Source: Methanosarcinales archaeon Methan_01 | GTDB taxonomy: Archaea > Halobacteriota > Methanosarcinia > Methanotrichales > Methanotrichaceae | Direction of reading: 5' to 3' | NCBI GenBank assembly: GCA_001602645.1 | Contig: LUYE01000024.1 | Coordinates: 1-64,000, forward strand | Length of the DNA: 64,000 bases | Made by a program: the position numbers and the translations under genes | Shown: positions 1-7,521 of the stretch, piece by piece | Layout of the letters: every line of letters begins with the position of its first letter | Numbering within the stretch: position 1 is the stretch's first letter | The notes under the pieces: model-generated | Told to the model about the DNA's origin: nothing | The model's input: only the letters and a program-made list of their open reading frames with translations | Databases searched by the model: none

Positions 1-116
1 AGAACCAGGAGCTGGAGGATAGCAGCCCCTGATCTCGATTTAATAGGGTTTTACATGGGAAAGAGGATGAGCGGGCTTGGAGTGGATGAAAAAATAGAGG
101 GCAAAGGAGGGAGGAA

Positions 117-179
117 ATGGCACGTTACATGCCGTTCTATACCACGGCATTTGTCGAATATAAAGGTTTCGGTCGGAGG
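117..179 (+). pseudogene. possible short gene start cut by the insertion sequence
   Basis: An ATG at 117 follows a very strong ribosome-binding site (GGAGGGAGG, about 106-114) and opens a reading frame beginning MARYMPFYTT that runs straight into the insertion sequence at 180. Joining the flanks by removing the element and one target copy gives a frame that stops after a few codons. A protein-like frame with good codon bias restarts one base away on the far side (about 3228-3370, reading ...VTDLVTGG...). It may be a small gene split by the element and later frameshifted. The evidence is only the ribosome-binding site and codon bias. Confidence 0.25.
171..179. repeat. target-site duplication, left copy
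   Basis: GGTCGGAGG immediately outside the left inverted repeat. The identical 9 bases lie immediately outside the right inverted repeat at 3225-3233. A 9-bp duplication is typical of several DDE insertion-sequence groups and fixes both ends of the element. Confidence 0.85.
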
Positions 180-194
180 GGCTTTGCACGTAAA
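180..194 (+). repeat. insertion sequence left inverted repeat
   Basis: GGCTTTGCACGTAAA, the exact complement of 3210-3224. Two further GCACRTAAAGT-like copies follow in the same orientation at about 203-213 and 224-234. They are probable extra transposase-binding sites. Confidence 0.85.
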
Positions 195-290
195 CCCCGT
201 TCTGCACATAAAGTCTTGGACTTGCACGTAAAGTCAAGATCAATCATGAAATGCAAAATCGTAGGATTTACGCCGGTACTAAGGTGACCG

Positions 291-1502
291 ATGATTGCCC
301 CGAAAGAAATTTGTATCGGAATACCTATTCCCACCCAAGCGAGAAAAGTGGAGGTCATTCCGATGGGTAGAGAAGAGCGACAAAAGCTGATCAGTGAAAT
401 CGAAACATTGAGATGTAGCAAAGTAATAACATACATGATAACAACGAAACCGGGGGTGCCATCTCAAATTGACACGGTTGATTTGCGTGAGATGTATGAC
501 CATCTATTAAAAATTGGAAAAGCTGAAAAAATTGACTTAGTTATATACAGTTTAGGCGGCACGGCAACTGTGGCATGGGCGTTATCGAATTTGATAAGAG
601 AATTTACAGAAAAATTCACCGTGTTGGTTCCAAGTTTCGCGTTCAGTTGTGCTACAGCTATCGCCCTTGGAGCGAATAATATAATTATGGGTAAAATGGG
701 AACGCTTGGCCCGGTTGACCCTTCCGTATCAAATGCATTCAATCCTATTATAAAAAATCAAAAAGAGCCCATATCAGTTGAAGATATCGGCGGGTATATA
801 TCATTATTAAGAGACAAAATTGATTTAAGGGATGAAAAGAATTTCACAGAAGTATTCTCCCGTCTCTGTGTTGAAGTTCACCCATTAGCTCTTGGAAATG
901 CATATAGACATTATATAAAAGCGAGGGACGATACTAGAAAGCTGTTGGAATTGCATATGGACCCGAAGGAGCAAGGAACTCAAATCAATAATATAATCGA
1001 CACCCTAGTTGAAAAACTGTATTTTCATGGACATCACATTCCTCGCACCGAAGCAGATAAAATAGGCTTGAAAGTCCAAAATGCAGAAGACATTCGGTGT
1101 AATGGGAGAAATCTGGATGAGATAATGTGGGACCTATTCCTGGATTATGAAAAAGAATTGGATCTCAAAACGCCATATGAGGACGATGTATCCACCGGAG
1201 ATAAAAGGGTAATACCAATGAAATTTATCGAGTCTATAGGGTCTACTTCAGCACTTGTAGTAGGTCAAAGGTTTGACAAACTATCATTACCAGGAGGATC
1301 GTTTTTTACCCAAATATCGACCCCCACAGGTCAAATGCTATCGTTAGCAGTTATGAAAGAAGGGGGGCAAATTCAGATCGTACCATATATTGGGAAAGGC
1401 GGGAGAGCGGTATATATCAACGGAGATCTTTATGAGAAACACGAAACTGTTTCCTGGAGAAACTTTTCCACAGATGACGAACTTTACAAAACAGATGCGT
1501 AG
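291..1502 (+). CDS. SDH-family Clp-fold serine protease-like protein (passenger)
   Basis: A 403-aa protein resembling the SDH/ClpP-fold serine proteinase family, which is related to signal-peptide peptidase SppA and ClpP. Residues about 80-95 hold a glycine-rich oxyanion-type segment (YSLGGTATVAW). A serine-containing stretch follows (FAFSCATAIALGA), then a signature close to the family (MGKMGTLGPVDPS, about 127-139). The C-terminal third is less conserved. The ATG at 291 follows AAGGTGA and was chosen as start; an ATG at 363 is an alternative. There is no signal peptide, so it is probably cytoplasmic. It lies inside an insertion sequence and is A+T-rich, so it is likely a transferred passenger. 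Its substrate and role in the element are unknown. Confidence 0.7.
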   Translation: MIAPKEICIGIPIPTQARKVEVIPMGREERQKLISEIETLRCSKVITYMITTKPGVPSQIDTVDLREMYDHLLKIGKAEKIDLVIYSLGGTATVAWALSNLIREFTEKFTVLVPSFAFSCATAIALGANNIIMGKMGTLGPVDPSVSNAFNPIIKNQKEPISVEDIGGYISLLRDKIDLRDEKNFTEVFSRLCVEVHPLALGNAYRHYIKARDDTRKLLELHMDPKEQGTQINNIIDTLVEKLYFHGHHIPRTEADKIGLKVQNAEDIRCNGRNLDEIMWDLFLDYEKELDLKTPYEDDVSTGDKRVIPMKFIESIGSTSALVVGQRFDKLSLPGGSFFTQISTPTGQMLSLAVMKEGGQIQIVPYIGKGGRAVYINGDLYEKHETVSWRNFSTDDELYKTDA

Positions 1503-1552
1503 GGAAAACTAGATATCGTTTCGGAACAACACCTTTTAAAAGGAGGATATTT

Positions 1553-1690
1553 ATGATAACTGAAGTTGAAACCATGGATATTAGTGAGGTCGTAACTGGG
1601 CAGCATATTGAATTGGTACCCCACGTCGGAGCTTGCGTGGTGGATATCAGTCTATATGTTGCGGATATAGACGAAAATCCTCCAATTTGA
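1553..1690 (+). CDS. 45-aa hypothetical protein
   Basis: A short frame beginning MITEVETMDI and ending DENPPI, preceded by a good ribosome-binding site (AGGAGG, about 1541-1546, 6 bases from ATG). It starts 50 bases after the protease stop in the same direction and may be co-transcribed with it. I do not recognise it. The strong ribosome-binding site argues that it is translated. It could be the remaining N-terminus of a longer decayed gene. Confidence 0.45.
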   Translation: MITEVETMDISEVVTGQHIELVPHVGACVVDISLYVADIDENPPI

Positions 1691-1698
1691 CGTTGCCC

Positions 1699-1872
1699 TC
1701 AATCTGATGATTTTATTTTTCTCTCTATGATTAATTTTCCGTCTTCTATTTTCGCGGTTAATTCTTCGCCAACATCAAAGGGAAATGTACTGTCCCTAAC
1801 AAGATCACTTGGCAAATTGATGCTGTGCCTTGATTTGTAGGCATAGAGCTTGACGTTGGCTTGATTCGTCAT
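1699..1872 (-). CDS. AbrB/SpoVT-like DNA-binding protein
   Basis: About 57 aa beginning MTNQANVKLY. The middle matches the swapped-hairpin AbrB pattern: a strand, then a basic INLPSDLVR segment, then FDVGEELTAKIEDGKLIIERK. These small dimers usually act as antitoxins or autorepressors. The ATG at 1872 is chosen because a TATA-like element (GTATTATATACC, about 1899-1910 on the minus strand) sits at leaderless distance; an ATG at 1947 is possible. It is transcribed away from the transposase, and a perfect palindrome lies in the shared promoter region. I infer that it represses itself and perhaps the transposase. No partner toxin is recognisable in the element. Confidence 0.6.
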   Translation of the reverse strand: MTNQANVKLYAYKSRHSINLPSDLVRDSTFPFDVGEELTAKIEDGKLIIERKIKSSD

Positions 1873-1901
1873 AGAGATAAGGAGGTTTTCTAGGTATATA
1901 A

Positions 1902-1923
1902 TACTTTGGTACATACCAAAGTA
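1902..1923. promoter_or_regulatory. 22-bp palindrome between divergent promoters
   Basis: Two 10-base arms (TACTTTGGTA and its exact complement) separated by CA. It lies between the AbrB-like gene (minus) and the transposase (plus) and overlaps the promoter elements of both: TATA-like sequences at about 1893-1900 and 1932-1940. Position and symmetry fit an operator for the element's own AbrB-like protein. That binding is inferred. Confidence 0.5.
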
Positions 1924-1963
1924 AGCACAAGGTTTAAGTACATACAACGGTATATACTATAGT

Positions 1964-3190
1964 ATGCAAGACGCGCCAGATCCTAGAGAAGAGCGTGGCA
2001 GGGCAATCGCAAACCAGGGAAACCAGATCAAGAAAGTAAGTGACACCTCATTTAAGGTGAGATCGCAGTCAGGTAACAAGGTCTATGAGGTCAAAAGTAC
2101 ACCAACAGGGATGACTTGCACGTGTCCTGATTTTGTTTACCGAGGGGGTAAGTGCAAGCACATCATGGCCACCCGTTATTACCTTGAAGTCGAGAAGGAC
2201 ACACCAAAGGGAACCATAACCGAGAAGGTCCACCTAACCTATGCACAAGCCTGGAACGCCTATAATGAAGCTCAGAAGGCAGAGGTGAAGCTGTTTGACG
2301 AGCTACTTAAGGATCTGGTGAAGGCGATACCTGAGCCCGAACAGATAACAGGCAGACCTCGCATACCACTCCAAGAGAACCTATTCTGTGCCATCCAGAA
2401 GGTATACTCTCAGCTTTCGAGCCGTCGCGCATACAGCATATTCCAAAATGCCACCGAGAAAGGGCAGATCAACCATGTACCACATTTTAATGCAACATCA
2501 GAACTCTTTAATAAACCAGAGACAACAGAGATTTTACACCAACTTGTAATGCTTTCCGCCTTACCTGTTGCTGGTATCGAAACTAACTTCTCTGTGGATT
2601 CAACGGGATTCCGTACAACCACATTCAATGCCTACTGTGGCATGAAGCACGGCGAAAAGAAACAACACCGATGGGTGAAAGCTCATCTTTGTTCAGGTGT
2701 CAAAACCAACGTTGTAGCTGCGGTGGCAATAACTGATGAACATGGTAACGACTCGCCTCAGTTCGGTCCCTTGATCAGAAAGACCGCCGAGGGCTTCACC
2801 ATCGATGAGGTGTCTGCTGATATGGCTTATTCGTCGCGAAAGAACCTCGAAATTGTAGGTGGTGTTGGAGGTACGGCATATATCCCGTACAGGAAGAACG
2901 CGACAGGAAGAGCTGGAGGATCGCCCCTTTGGAAAAAGATGTACCATTTCTTCCAGCTTAACAGAGACGAGTTCATGGACCACTATCATAAGAGGAGCAA
3001 TATCGAAGCTACGAATGCCGCGATCAAGAGGAAGTTCGGTGAGACCTTAAAGTCGAAGAATCCCGTTGCTCAGGTAAACGAACTGCTGGCAAAAATTGTA
3101 GCCTACAACCTCACCGTCGTCATCCATGAGATGTATGAGAATGGAATCAACCCTGAGTTCTTGCACGTAAAGTCTGGTGTCTGCACGTAA
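1964..3190 (+). CDS. DDE transposase with N-terminal SWIM zinc finger
   Basis: A 408-aa transposase. Residues about 50-70 form a SWIM-type zinc finger (C-x-C near 52, C-K-H near 64-66) likely to bind DNA. The catalytic core has DSTGF (Asp about 212), SADMAYSS (Asp about 285) and RSNIEATNAAIKRKFG (Glu about 348), the D-D-E triad of IS4/IS5-type enzymes. The ATG at 1964 stands about 25 bases after a TATA-like GGTTTAAG, so the transcript is probably leaderless. The stop codon lies inside one of the GCACGTAA end motifs. The reading frame is complete, so the enzyme may be active. The exact insertion-sequence family cannot be named without a database search. Confidence 0.85.
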   Translation: MQDAPDPREERGRAIANQGNQIKKVSDTSFKVRSQSGNKVYEVKSTPTGMTCTCPDFVYRGGKCKHIMATRYYLEVEKDTPKGTITEKVHLTYAQAWNAYNEAQKAEVKLFDELLKDLVKAIPEPEQITGRPRIPLQENLFCAIQKVYSQLSSRRAYSIFQNATEKGQINHVPHFNATSELFNKPETTEILHQLVMLSALPVAGIETNFSVDSTGFRTTTFNAYCGMKHGEKKQHRWVKAHLCSGVKTNVVAAVAITDEHGNDSPQFGPLIRKTAEGFTIDEVSADMAYSSRKNLEIVGGVGGTAYIPYRKNATGRAGGSPLWKKMYHFFQLNRDEFMDHYHKRSNIEATNAAIKRKFGETLKSKNPVAQVNELLAKIVAYNLTVVIHEMYENGINPEFLHVKSGVCT

Positions 3191-3218
3191 AGTAGGGCTA
3201 AATCAGCCCTTTACGTGC
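3183..3218. repeat. stem-loop at the right end of the insertion sequence
   Basis: GCACGTAAA (3183-3191) pairs with TTTACGTGC (3210-3218), and inner GGGCT (3195-3199) pairs with AGCCC (3205-3209). The outer arms are copies of the end motif, one of them inside the terminal repeat. It overlaps the transposase stop codon, so it could end the transcript, block incoming transcription, or be a paired transposase-binding site. Confidence 0.6.
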
Positions 3219-3224
3219 AAAGCC
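3210..3224 (-). repeat. insertion sequence right inverted repeat
   Basis: TTTACGTGCAAAGCC, the perfect complement of the left end 180-194. It is followed directly by the second copy of the 9-bp target duplication. Confidence 0.85.
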
Positions 3225-3233
3225 GGTCGGAGG
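3225..3233. repeat. target-site duplication, right copy
   Basis: GGTCGGAGG, identical to 171-179 on the other side of the element. Confidence 0.85.
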
Positions 3234-3431
3234 AGGCGGAGGTCGAGGTGACCGACCTCGTCACCGGTGGACGTCGGGCTCTGGTGGTCCTCCGCCCCGG
3301 GGATTTATATACGCGAGAGAATTTGATCATCGATGGGCGGGGCTCCCGGGAGCGAGGGGCCTACGCCTGAAGGCTCGCTTTCGATGAGGAGCAGTCCTGG
3401 CGGGGCCCGGAGAAGCGCCGGCAGCTAGTCC

Positions 3432-4655
3432 TCAGGTCGACGGCCAGATCATCTCCTCGATGGACTTTGCGAGCCTTCCCATCCCTTCCACGATCCTCTC
3501 CTCGCTGGAGTTGGAGAAGTTCAGCCGGAGGGTGTTGTCTCCGCCGCCGTTGGCGTAGAAGGCCTGCCCCGGAACGAAGGCAACGTTGTTCTCGATGGCC
3601 CGGTTGAAGAGGTCGAGGGAAGAGAGGCCGCCGGGAAGGGAGACCCAGAGGAACATCCCTCCCTCGGGCCTGGTGTACTCGACCCCGGCGGGGAAGCTCT
3701 CCTCGATCATCTTCACCATCAGGTCCCTCTGCCTCCTGTACCCGGACCGGATCCGCTCGAGATGCTCGCCGACGTCGTTATCCGCCAGGTACTGGTAGGC
3801 GATCCTCTGAGATAGGATGCTGGTGTGCAGGTCCGATGCCTGCTTTGCGATGACCAGCTTCTCCATGATGTCGCTTCTAGCGCAGGCCCAGCCGAGGCGA
3901 AGCCCCGGCGAGATCACCTTGGAGAAGGAGCCGAGGAGGACGGCCTTCCCCCCGAGAAAACGCCTCATCGACGGGGCCTCCTCGCCGATGAACCTCAGCT
4001 CGCCGTAGGGGTCGTCCTCGATGAAGACGGTCCTGCAGCCTCGCATCGCTCTTGCCACCATCCTCCTCCTCTCCTCCGAGTAGCTCACACCGGTGGGGTT
4101 CTGGAAGTTGGGGACGGCGTAGAAGAGCTTCGTCGGCCTTTCCGAGAGGGCGGCCGAGAGGGCCTTCGGGTCTATCCCATCCCCCTTCAGGGGGACGGAG
4201 CGGAACTCCGGCTCGAAGATCCCGAAGGCCTGGATGGCGGCGAGATAGGTCGGCTCCTCGACGATGACCCGGTCTCCCTTGTCGAGAAACGTCTTTCCCA
4301 AGAGGTCGAGACCCTGCTGAGAGCCCGTCGTTATGAGGACCTCCTCGGGATCGACCTTCATCCCCTTCATCGCATATCTCTCGACGATCAGCTCTCTCAG
4401 GGGAAGATAGCCCTCGGTGGTGCTGTACTGGAGGGCGGCCTCGCCGCTCTCCCTCAATACCTTCTGGGCGGCTTCTGCCACCTCCCTCACCGGAAAGAAC
4501 CGAGGATTTGGAAGGCCGCCCGCAAAGGAGATCGTCCTAGGGTCCTCCGTCACCTTAAGGATCTCCCTTATGAAGGACCTGGGAACCCGAGACATCCTCT
4601 CCGCAAAGGGGCTGATGACCTCGTCGACGCCCCTCTGACCGATCATATCATCCAT
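3432..4655 (-). CDS. PLP-dependent class I/II aminotransferase
   Basis: A 407-aa fold-type I aminotransferase of the LysN/2-aminoadipate and aromatic aminotransferase subgroup. Typical features in order: an N-terminal ISFAGGLPNP segment, QYSTTEGYLPLRE, NPTGVSYS, IEDDPYGELRF, and the PLP-binding lysine in LGSFSKVISPGLRLGW, followed by a C-terminal arginine region. It should move an amino group between an amino acid and a 2-oxoacid in the cytoplasm; the substrate is uncertain (2-aminoadipate, aromatic or branched-chain). It appears to be a single-gene unit. A GGTGG element precedes the ATG, and a TATA box lies about 60 bases upstream. Confidence 0.85.
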   Translation of the reverse strand: MDDMIGQRGVDEVISPFAERMSRVPRSFIREILKVTEDPRTISFAGGLPNPRFFPVREVAEAAQKVLRESGEAALQYSTTEGYLPLRELIVERYAMKGMKVDPEEVLITTGSQQGLDLLGKTFLDKGDRVIVEEPTYLAAIQAFGIFEPEFRSVPLKGDGIDPKALSAALSERPTKLFYAVPNFQNPTGVSYSEERRRMVARAMRGCRTVFIEDDPYGELRFIGEEAPSMRRFLGGKAVLLGSFSKVISPGLRLGWACARSDIMEKLVIAKQASDLHTSILSQRIAYQYLADNDVGEHLERIRSGYRRQRDLMVKMIEESFPAGVEYTRPEGGMFLWVSLPGGLSSLDLFNRAIENNVAFVPGQAFYANGGGDNTLRLNFSNSSEERIVEGMGRLAKSIEEMIWPST

Positions 4656-5096
4656 GCCGTAACCACCATCCGGAACATCGTCCCTGGTAGCTCCAGGGCG
4701 AGCCCTCCAATATATATAAGTATGATGGTGAGAACTTCTAGAAGATCCCGTCGAGGGAGGGAAGGTCCCTTATAAAAAAGCCCGCCAGCTAAAGATAAAA
4801 TGAATCCTCACAAGCCTGGAAAGGTTTACGAAGTAAAAAACTACAGCCCCGTCAGCCGCGCCTCGACGGCGGAGGAGGATCGACCCAACCGGCCGGCCCC
4901 AGGCCCCTTCCCTTCCCGTTCCAGATCCTGACGGCCCTTGTGATGGAATATTTGATGTCATCTATCAACGTCGGGGATTTGGTGGTGAGATACTTGGGAT
5001 CTTCCATCCCATGAGTGCAGATGCGTATTATATATTTTGGCAATATAAATTTTAAATCGAAAATTTGATATATGGAAAAAAACATTTTATAGCTGT
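4656..5096. other. intergenic region with two divergent promoters
   Basis: No gene is seen in these 441 bases. At the left a TATA element (about 4711-4720) serves the minus-strand aminotransferase. At the right the DNA turns very A+T-rich, with TATA-like sequences at about 5026-5036 (TTATATATT) and 5084-5092 (TTTTATAG) ahead of the plus-strand membrane protein. The middle part is plain G+C-rich sequence with no convincing reading frame. Confidence 0.5.
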
Positions 5097-5948
5097 ATGT
5101 CGAATGATGCCACCATTAAAGATGCTTCAACTCCTCAGCTCGAAGAGGAACTGAGGATGAGAACTTGGGCAGAAGAGAAGCTTATCAAGCTTGGAAGTCT
5201 TCTGGAGATAGGAGAGTCGAGAAACGTCCACGTAGAAGATGCCATATCAAATTATGATAAATCTCGAGAGATGCTGTATAAAGATAAGAATTCTCTTGAG
5301 TCGATTAAAGAGTCGGACAAGGGTATGCGGCTTTTTACGATGGAGCTGAATCAGCATAAGTTCAAATTTTTTGGTCTGCCGAGATGGACTTATCTCTCCT
5401 TCGTCATCGCGAAATATGGACTCTCCTCAATGTTCTACGGGATGGCTACAGCCATCTTTTTTGGATATTTATTGATGCATCCGCCTTATAAATACGTCCT
5501 CAATGTTCCCCTTTGGGCGTCCCTCTTCGCCGGACTGGGCGCATCGGCGCAGATCATGATGGGCACTGTGAATGACATAAAAACGACCGGCGTCGTCCAG
5601 GAGTATAAGAGGCTCTGGTACACCGCCCTACCATTCCTCGCGGCGATATTCGGCTTCATAGCCTACCTGCTCACAGATCTAGGGATGATGACTACGGGAG
5701 GCGGACCGACCACCAGCTATCTTAATGCCACCAGCATCGGCCTTTTGAACCTGTCGGGACTGGATGGACCTCTGCTGATCAACAACACGACGCTGATCGC
5801 TTCGAGCGCCGAAACCCTCACGGCTCAGGACGTCTCATCCTTCGAGGCGAACTTCGGCGATAACATGAGGGTCGTCGTCTGCTTCCTGGTGGGGGTGTTT
5901 ACGAACGCATTCATAGAAAAATTGTCGGATTTGGCGGAGAAGTTTTGA
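5097..5948 (+). CDS. membrane protein of unknown function, 283 aa
   Basis: Not recognised. The first 110 residues are hydrophilic and helical, probably a cytoplasmic coiled region. Predicted membrane segments follow at about 112-130 (FYGMATAIFFGYLL), 138-158 (PLWASLFAGLGASAQIMM) and 175-195 (ALPFLAAIFGFIAYLL). A threonine/asparagine-rich loop of about 60 residues comes next and is probably outside. A last segment lies near 262-275 (VVVCFLVGVFTNAF), with a short FIEKLSDLAEKF tail. It is A+T-richer at its start than later. It stands alone, with a TATA-like element directly upstream and no clear ribosome-binding site. Confidence 0.65.
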   Translation: MSNDATIKDASTPQLEEELRMRTWAEEKLIKLGSLLEIGESRNVHVEDAISNYDKSREMLYKDKNSLESIKESDKGMRLFTMELNQHKFKFFGLPRWTYLSFVIAKYGLSSMFYGMATAIFFGYLLMHPPYKYVLNVPLWASLFAGLGASAQIMMGTVNDIKTTGVVQEYKRLWYTALPFLAAIFGFIAYLLTDLGMMTTGGGPTTSYLNATSIGLLNLSGLDGPLLINNTTLIASSAETLTAQDVSSFEANFGDNMRVVVCFLVGVFTNAFIEKLSDLAEKF

Positions 5949-6220
5949 TCATCAAAAGAGCTGCCAGCGAGCAGGAGGGAGGGGCCTATACGGTCAATCG
6001 AAGGGTGCGCGAGACTCGTTCGGCATGACCCATCGGTCGCCCCGGGATGGCGGAGGGGACCTGCCCACCCGGCGCGCCCCTCCGTATCAGGCTTGTCGCC
6101 GAGACCAGCCAGCTCATCCAACCCGGCGATGGGAAGAAGCTTCCCAAGGCCTCCGACCCCTGGGCTCAGAGCCTCGGAGGGATGGGAGACGCGACTGAGG
6201 AAAGGGGAGAGGCTATGGCC

Positions 6221-6424
6221 CTACTCCTCCTCTCCAGGGAAGCTGAAGGGCAAAAAGAGGGCTTTGAACCCCAGATAGGCCGTCAGGAGGACGAGGATAG
6301 CCCTCGATGCCGCGACGTATTCGGGGGGCCAGTACCCAGGCTGGTCCAGCACCCCGACGGAGGACATGACGGTCCAAGGAAGATGCCACCAATAAGAGGG
6401 TCCTATGCTCCATAACGGTCCCAT
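6221..6424 (-). CDS. 67-aa putative membrane protein
   Basis: A small protein beginning MGPLWSIGPS with one clear hydrophobic helix (AILVLLTAYLGFKALFLPF, about residues 43-61) and an acidic GEEE end. It is supported by a strong ribosome-binding site (GGAGGTG, 4 bases before ATG) and by an A+T-rich TATA region on the minus strand at about 6463-6480. Function unknown. Confidence 0.5.
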   Translation of the reverse strand: MGPLWSIGPSYWWHLPWTVMSSVGVLDQPGYWPPEYVAASRAILVLLTAYLGFKALFLPFSFPGEEE

Positions 6425-6756
6425 AATCCACCTCCAGGATCATCGGCTCCCATCATCTCTTCCATCATTATATTAAAAATTTTTGTAGATCCCGCAGCCA
6501 TCGTCGGAGGACGCCCCTTCGACGACGACCATGGCTCCGGGAAACCCCACGAGATGAGAACTCCGGAGAGCCTACCTCCAACGCCTCTACTGAGGGGAGG
6601 GCCAGGCGGTGGGACTAAGGTGTTGGTTCGCCCTTTGCCCGGGCGGCCTCCCCTGGGCCGCCCCCGCGAGGCGGAGCGATCCGGCGATGCCCGGCTTCGC
6701 CCCTCCGGTTCTGGCCCCCCATCCCGGGGAGGTGAGGCGACGAGGGCCCTCCGATA
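6425..6756. other. intergenic region
   Basis: Holds the A+T-rich promoter (about 6463-6482) for the small membrane protein to its left. The remaining 270 bases are G+C-rich, with only out-of-frame open stretches that lack ribosome-binding sites. Nothing else recognised. Confidence 0.4.
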
Positions 6757-7071
6757 TCATCGGGCCCTCCGGTAAGGATACCTCATCTCCTCTCCGCACT
6801 CAAGGCAGGTTACCGTGACGACCCCATCCCTCAGCCTCACCCGGGTTCTCTCTGGGCAGAGGTAGCACCGACACCCCTTGCAGATCCGCCTCTTCAGCCG
6901 ACGGGGAATCCGAACCCTCATCCTCATCCCCATCCTCCTGGCGATCTCCACATACCGGTCGCTCCTCTCAGGATGGTGGCGATGCTCCTCCTCGGCGAGG
7001 ACGAAGAGCCTCTCGATCCTCTGCCTCGCCAGGTCCCTACCCCTGTAGTATCCCTTCTTCCTCCTGGCCAC
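6757..7071 (-). CDS. rnp4: ribonuclease P protein component 4
   Basis: A 104-aa Rpr2/Rpp21 homologue, one of the protein subunits of archaeal RNase P, which removes 5' leaders from pre-tRNAs. It has two N-terminal helices rich in Arg/Lys (RQRIERLFVLAEEE). A zinc ribbon follows with four cysteines in C-x2-C ... C-x2-C arrangement (CKGC, CYLC and CLEC segments), and a YPYRR tail. Length fits the family. It starts with GTG at 7071, about 25 bases after a TATA box, so it is probably leaderless. It shares its promoter region with the divergent gene at 7155. Confidence 0.9.
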   Translation of the reverse strand: MARRKKGYYRGRDLARQRIERLFVLAEEEHRHHPERSDRYVEIARRMGMRMRVRIPRRLKRRICKGCRCYLCPERTRVRLRDGVVTVTCLECGEEMRYPYRRAR

Positions 7072-7091
7072 GAGGGAGGGTTCAACACCGG

Positions 7092-7106
7092 GGCTTATAA
7101 AAGGTA
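7092..7106. promoter_or_regulatory. overlapping divergent TATA boxes
   Basis: GGCTTATAAAAGG reads as a good TATA box on both strands. On the minus strand it is at the right distance for the GTG of rnp4 (7071). On the plus strand it would start a transcript near 7128, ahead of the gene at 7155. Confidence 0.5.
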
Positions 7107-7154
7107 TACCATAGCCGGGGCCGAGGAGGCCTGCCCATCCGAAAAGAGGACGAT

Positions 7155-7511
7155 ATGCTGTACCGGATGGCGGCAGAAGAGCCCTTCAGGAGGTATACTA
7201 TTTCTAGGGGCAGGGAGAACTCTCAGGAGATGCCAGGAAGACCCGCTCGAAATTGCCCTCCTCCTGACCCGTCCATATCCCCCGAGATCAGAGATTACAT
7301 CAAAAACAGCTTCTCGGAGCTCCGGATAGCCACCACCTGCGAGGGGCCCATCCTCCTCCCGGTGAGGCTCAGCCCTCCAAAGCCGATGGACCAAAAAGTC
7401 GAAGTGGAGGGGAGGACCCTCTACATCTCTGCCGTCCAGGCCCCCCGGATAAAGGAGATCGACAGCCGTATGCTCCCCAAGTGCGTCCTTCAGAAGAGGA
7501 AGAAGTGCTGA
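7155..7511 (+). CDS. conserved-looking hypothetical protein, 118 aa or shorter
   Basis: The C-terminal 75 residues look like a real small domain, with alternating strands and conserved-type turns (IRDYIKNSFSELR, ILLPVRLSPPKP, TLYISAVQAP) and a cysteine/lysine-rich end. The first 30 residues look less natural. An ATG at 7230, about 30 bases after another TATA-like sequence (7193-7203), could be the true start, giving 93 aa. Function unknown. It is convergent with rdgB, ending 11 bases away. Confidence 0.5.
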   Translation: MLYRMAAEEPFRRYTISRGRENSQEMPGRPARNCPPPDPSISPEIRDYIKNSFSELRIATTCEGPILLPVRLSPPKPMDQKVEVEGRTLYISAVQAPRIKEIDSRMLPKCVLQKRKKC

Positions 7512-7521
7512 CCCCGGCAGA

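Larger units (their letters stand above)
180..3224 (+). mobile_element. 3.0-kb insertion sequence with passenger genes
   Basis: The element is bounded by perfect 15-bp inverted repeats (GGCTTTGCACGTAAA at 180-194, complement at 3210-3224) and flanked by the 9-bp duplication GGTCGGAGG. It contains a plus-strand DDE transposase at its right end, plus a Clp-fold protease, a 45-aa ORF and a minus-strand AbrB-like gene. Its DNA is clearly more A+T-rich than the surroundings, consistent with recent arrival. The core motif GCACRTAAA is repeated inside both ends (about 186, 203 and 224 on the left; 3165 and 3183 on the right). Intact ends and an intact transposase suggest it may still be mobile. The passenger genes are unusual for a simple insertion sequence. 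Confidence 0.85.

Noticed and set aside
3825-4775. Open frame of 316 codons opposite the aminotransferase
   Set aside because: It is a mirror of the G+C-rich aminotransferase gene, with no ribosome-binding site and no protein-like motifs.
6047-6415. 122-codon plus-strand frame over the small membrane gene
   Set aside because: The opposite strand has a better case: strong ribosome-binding site, TATA region and a clear membrane helix.
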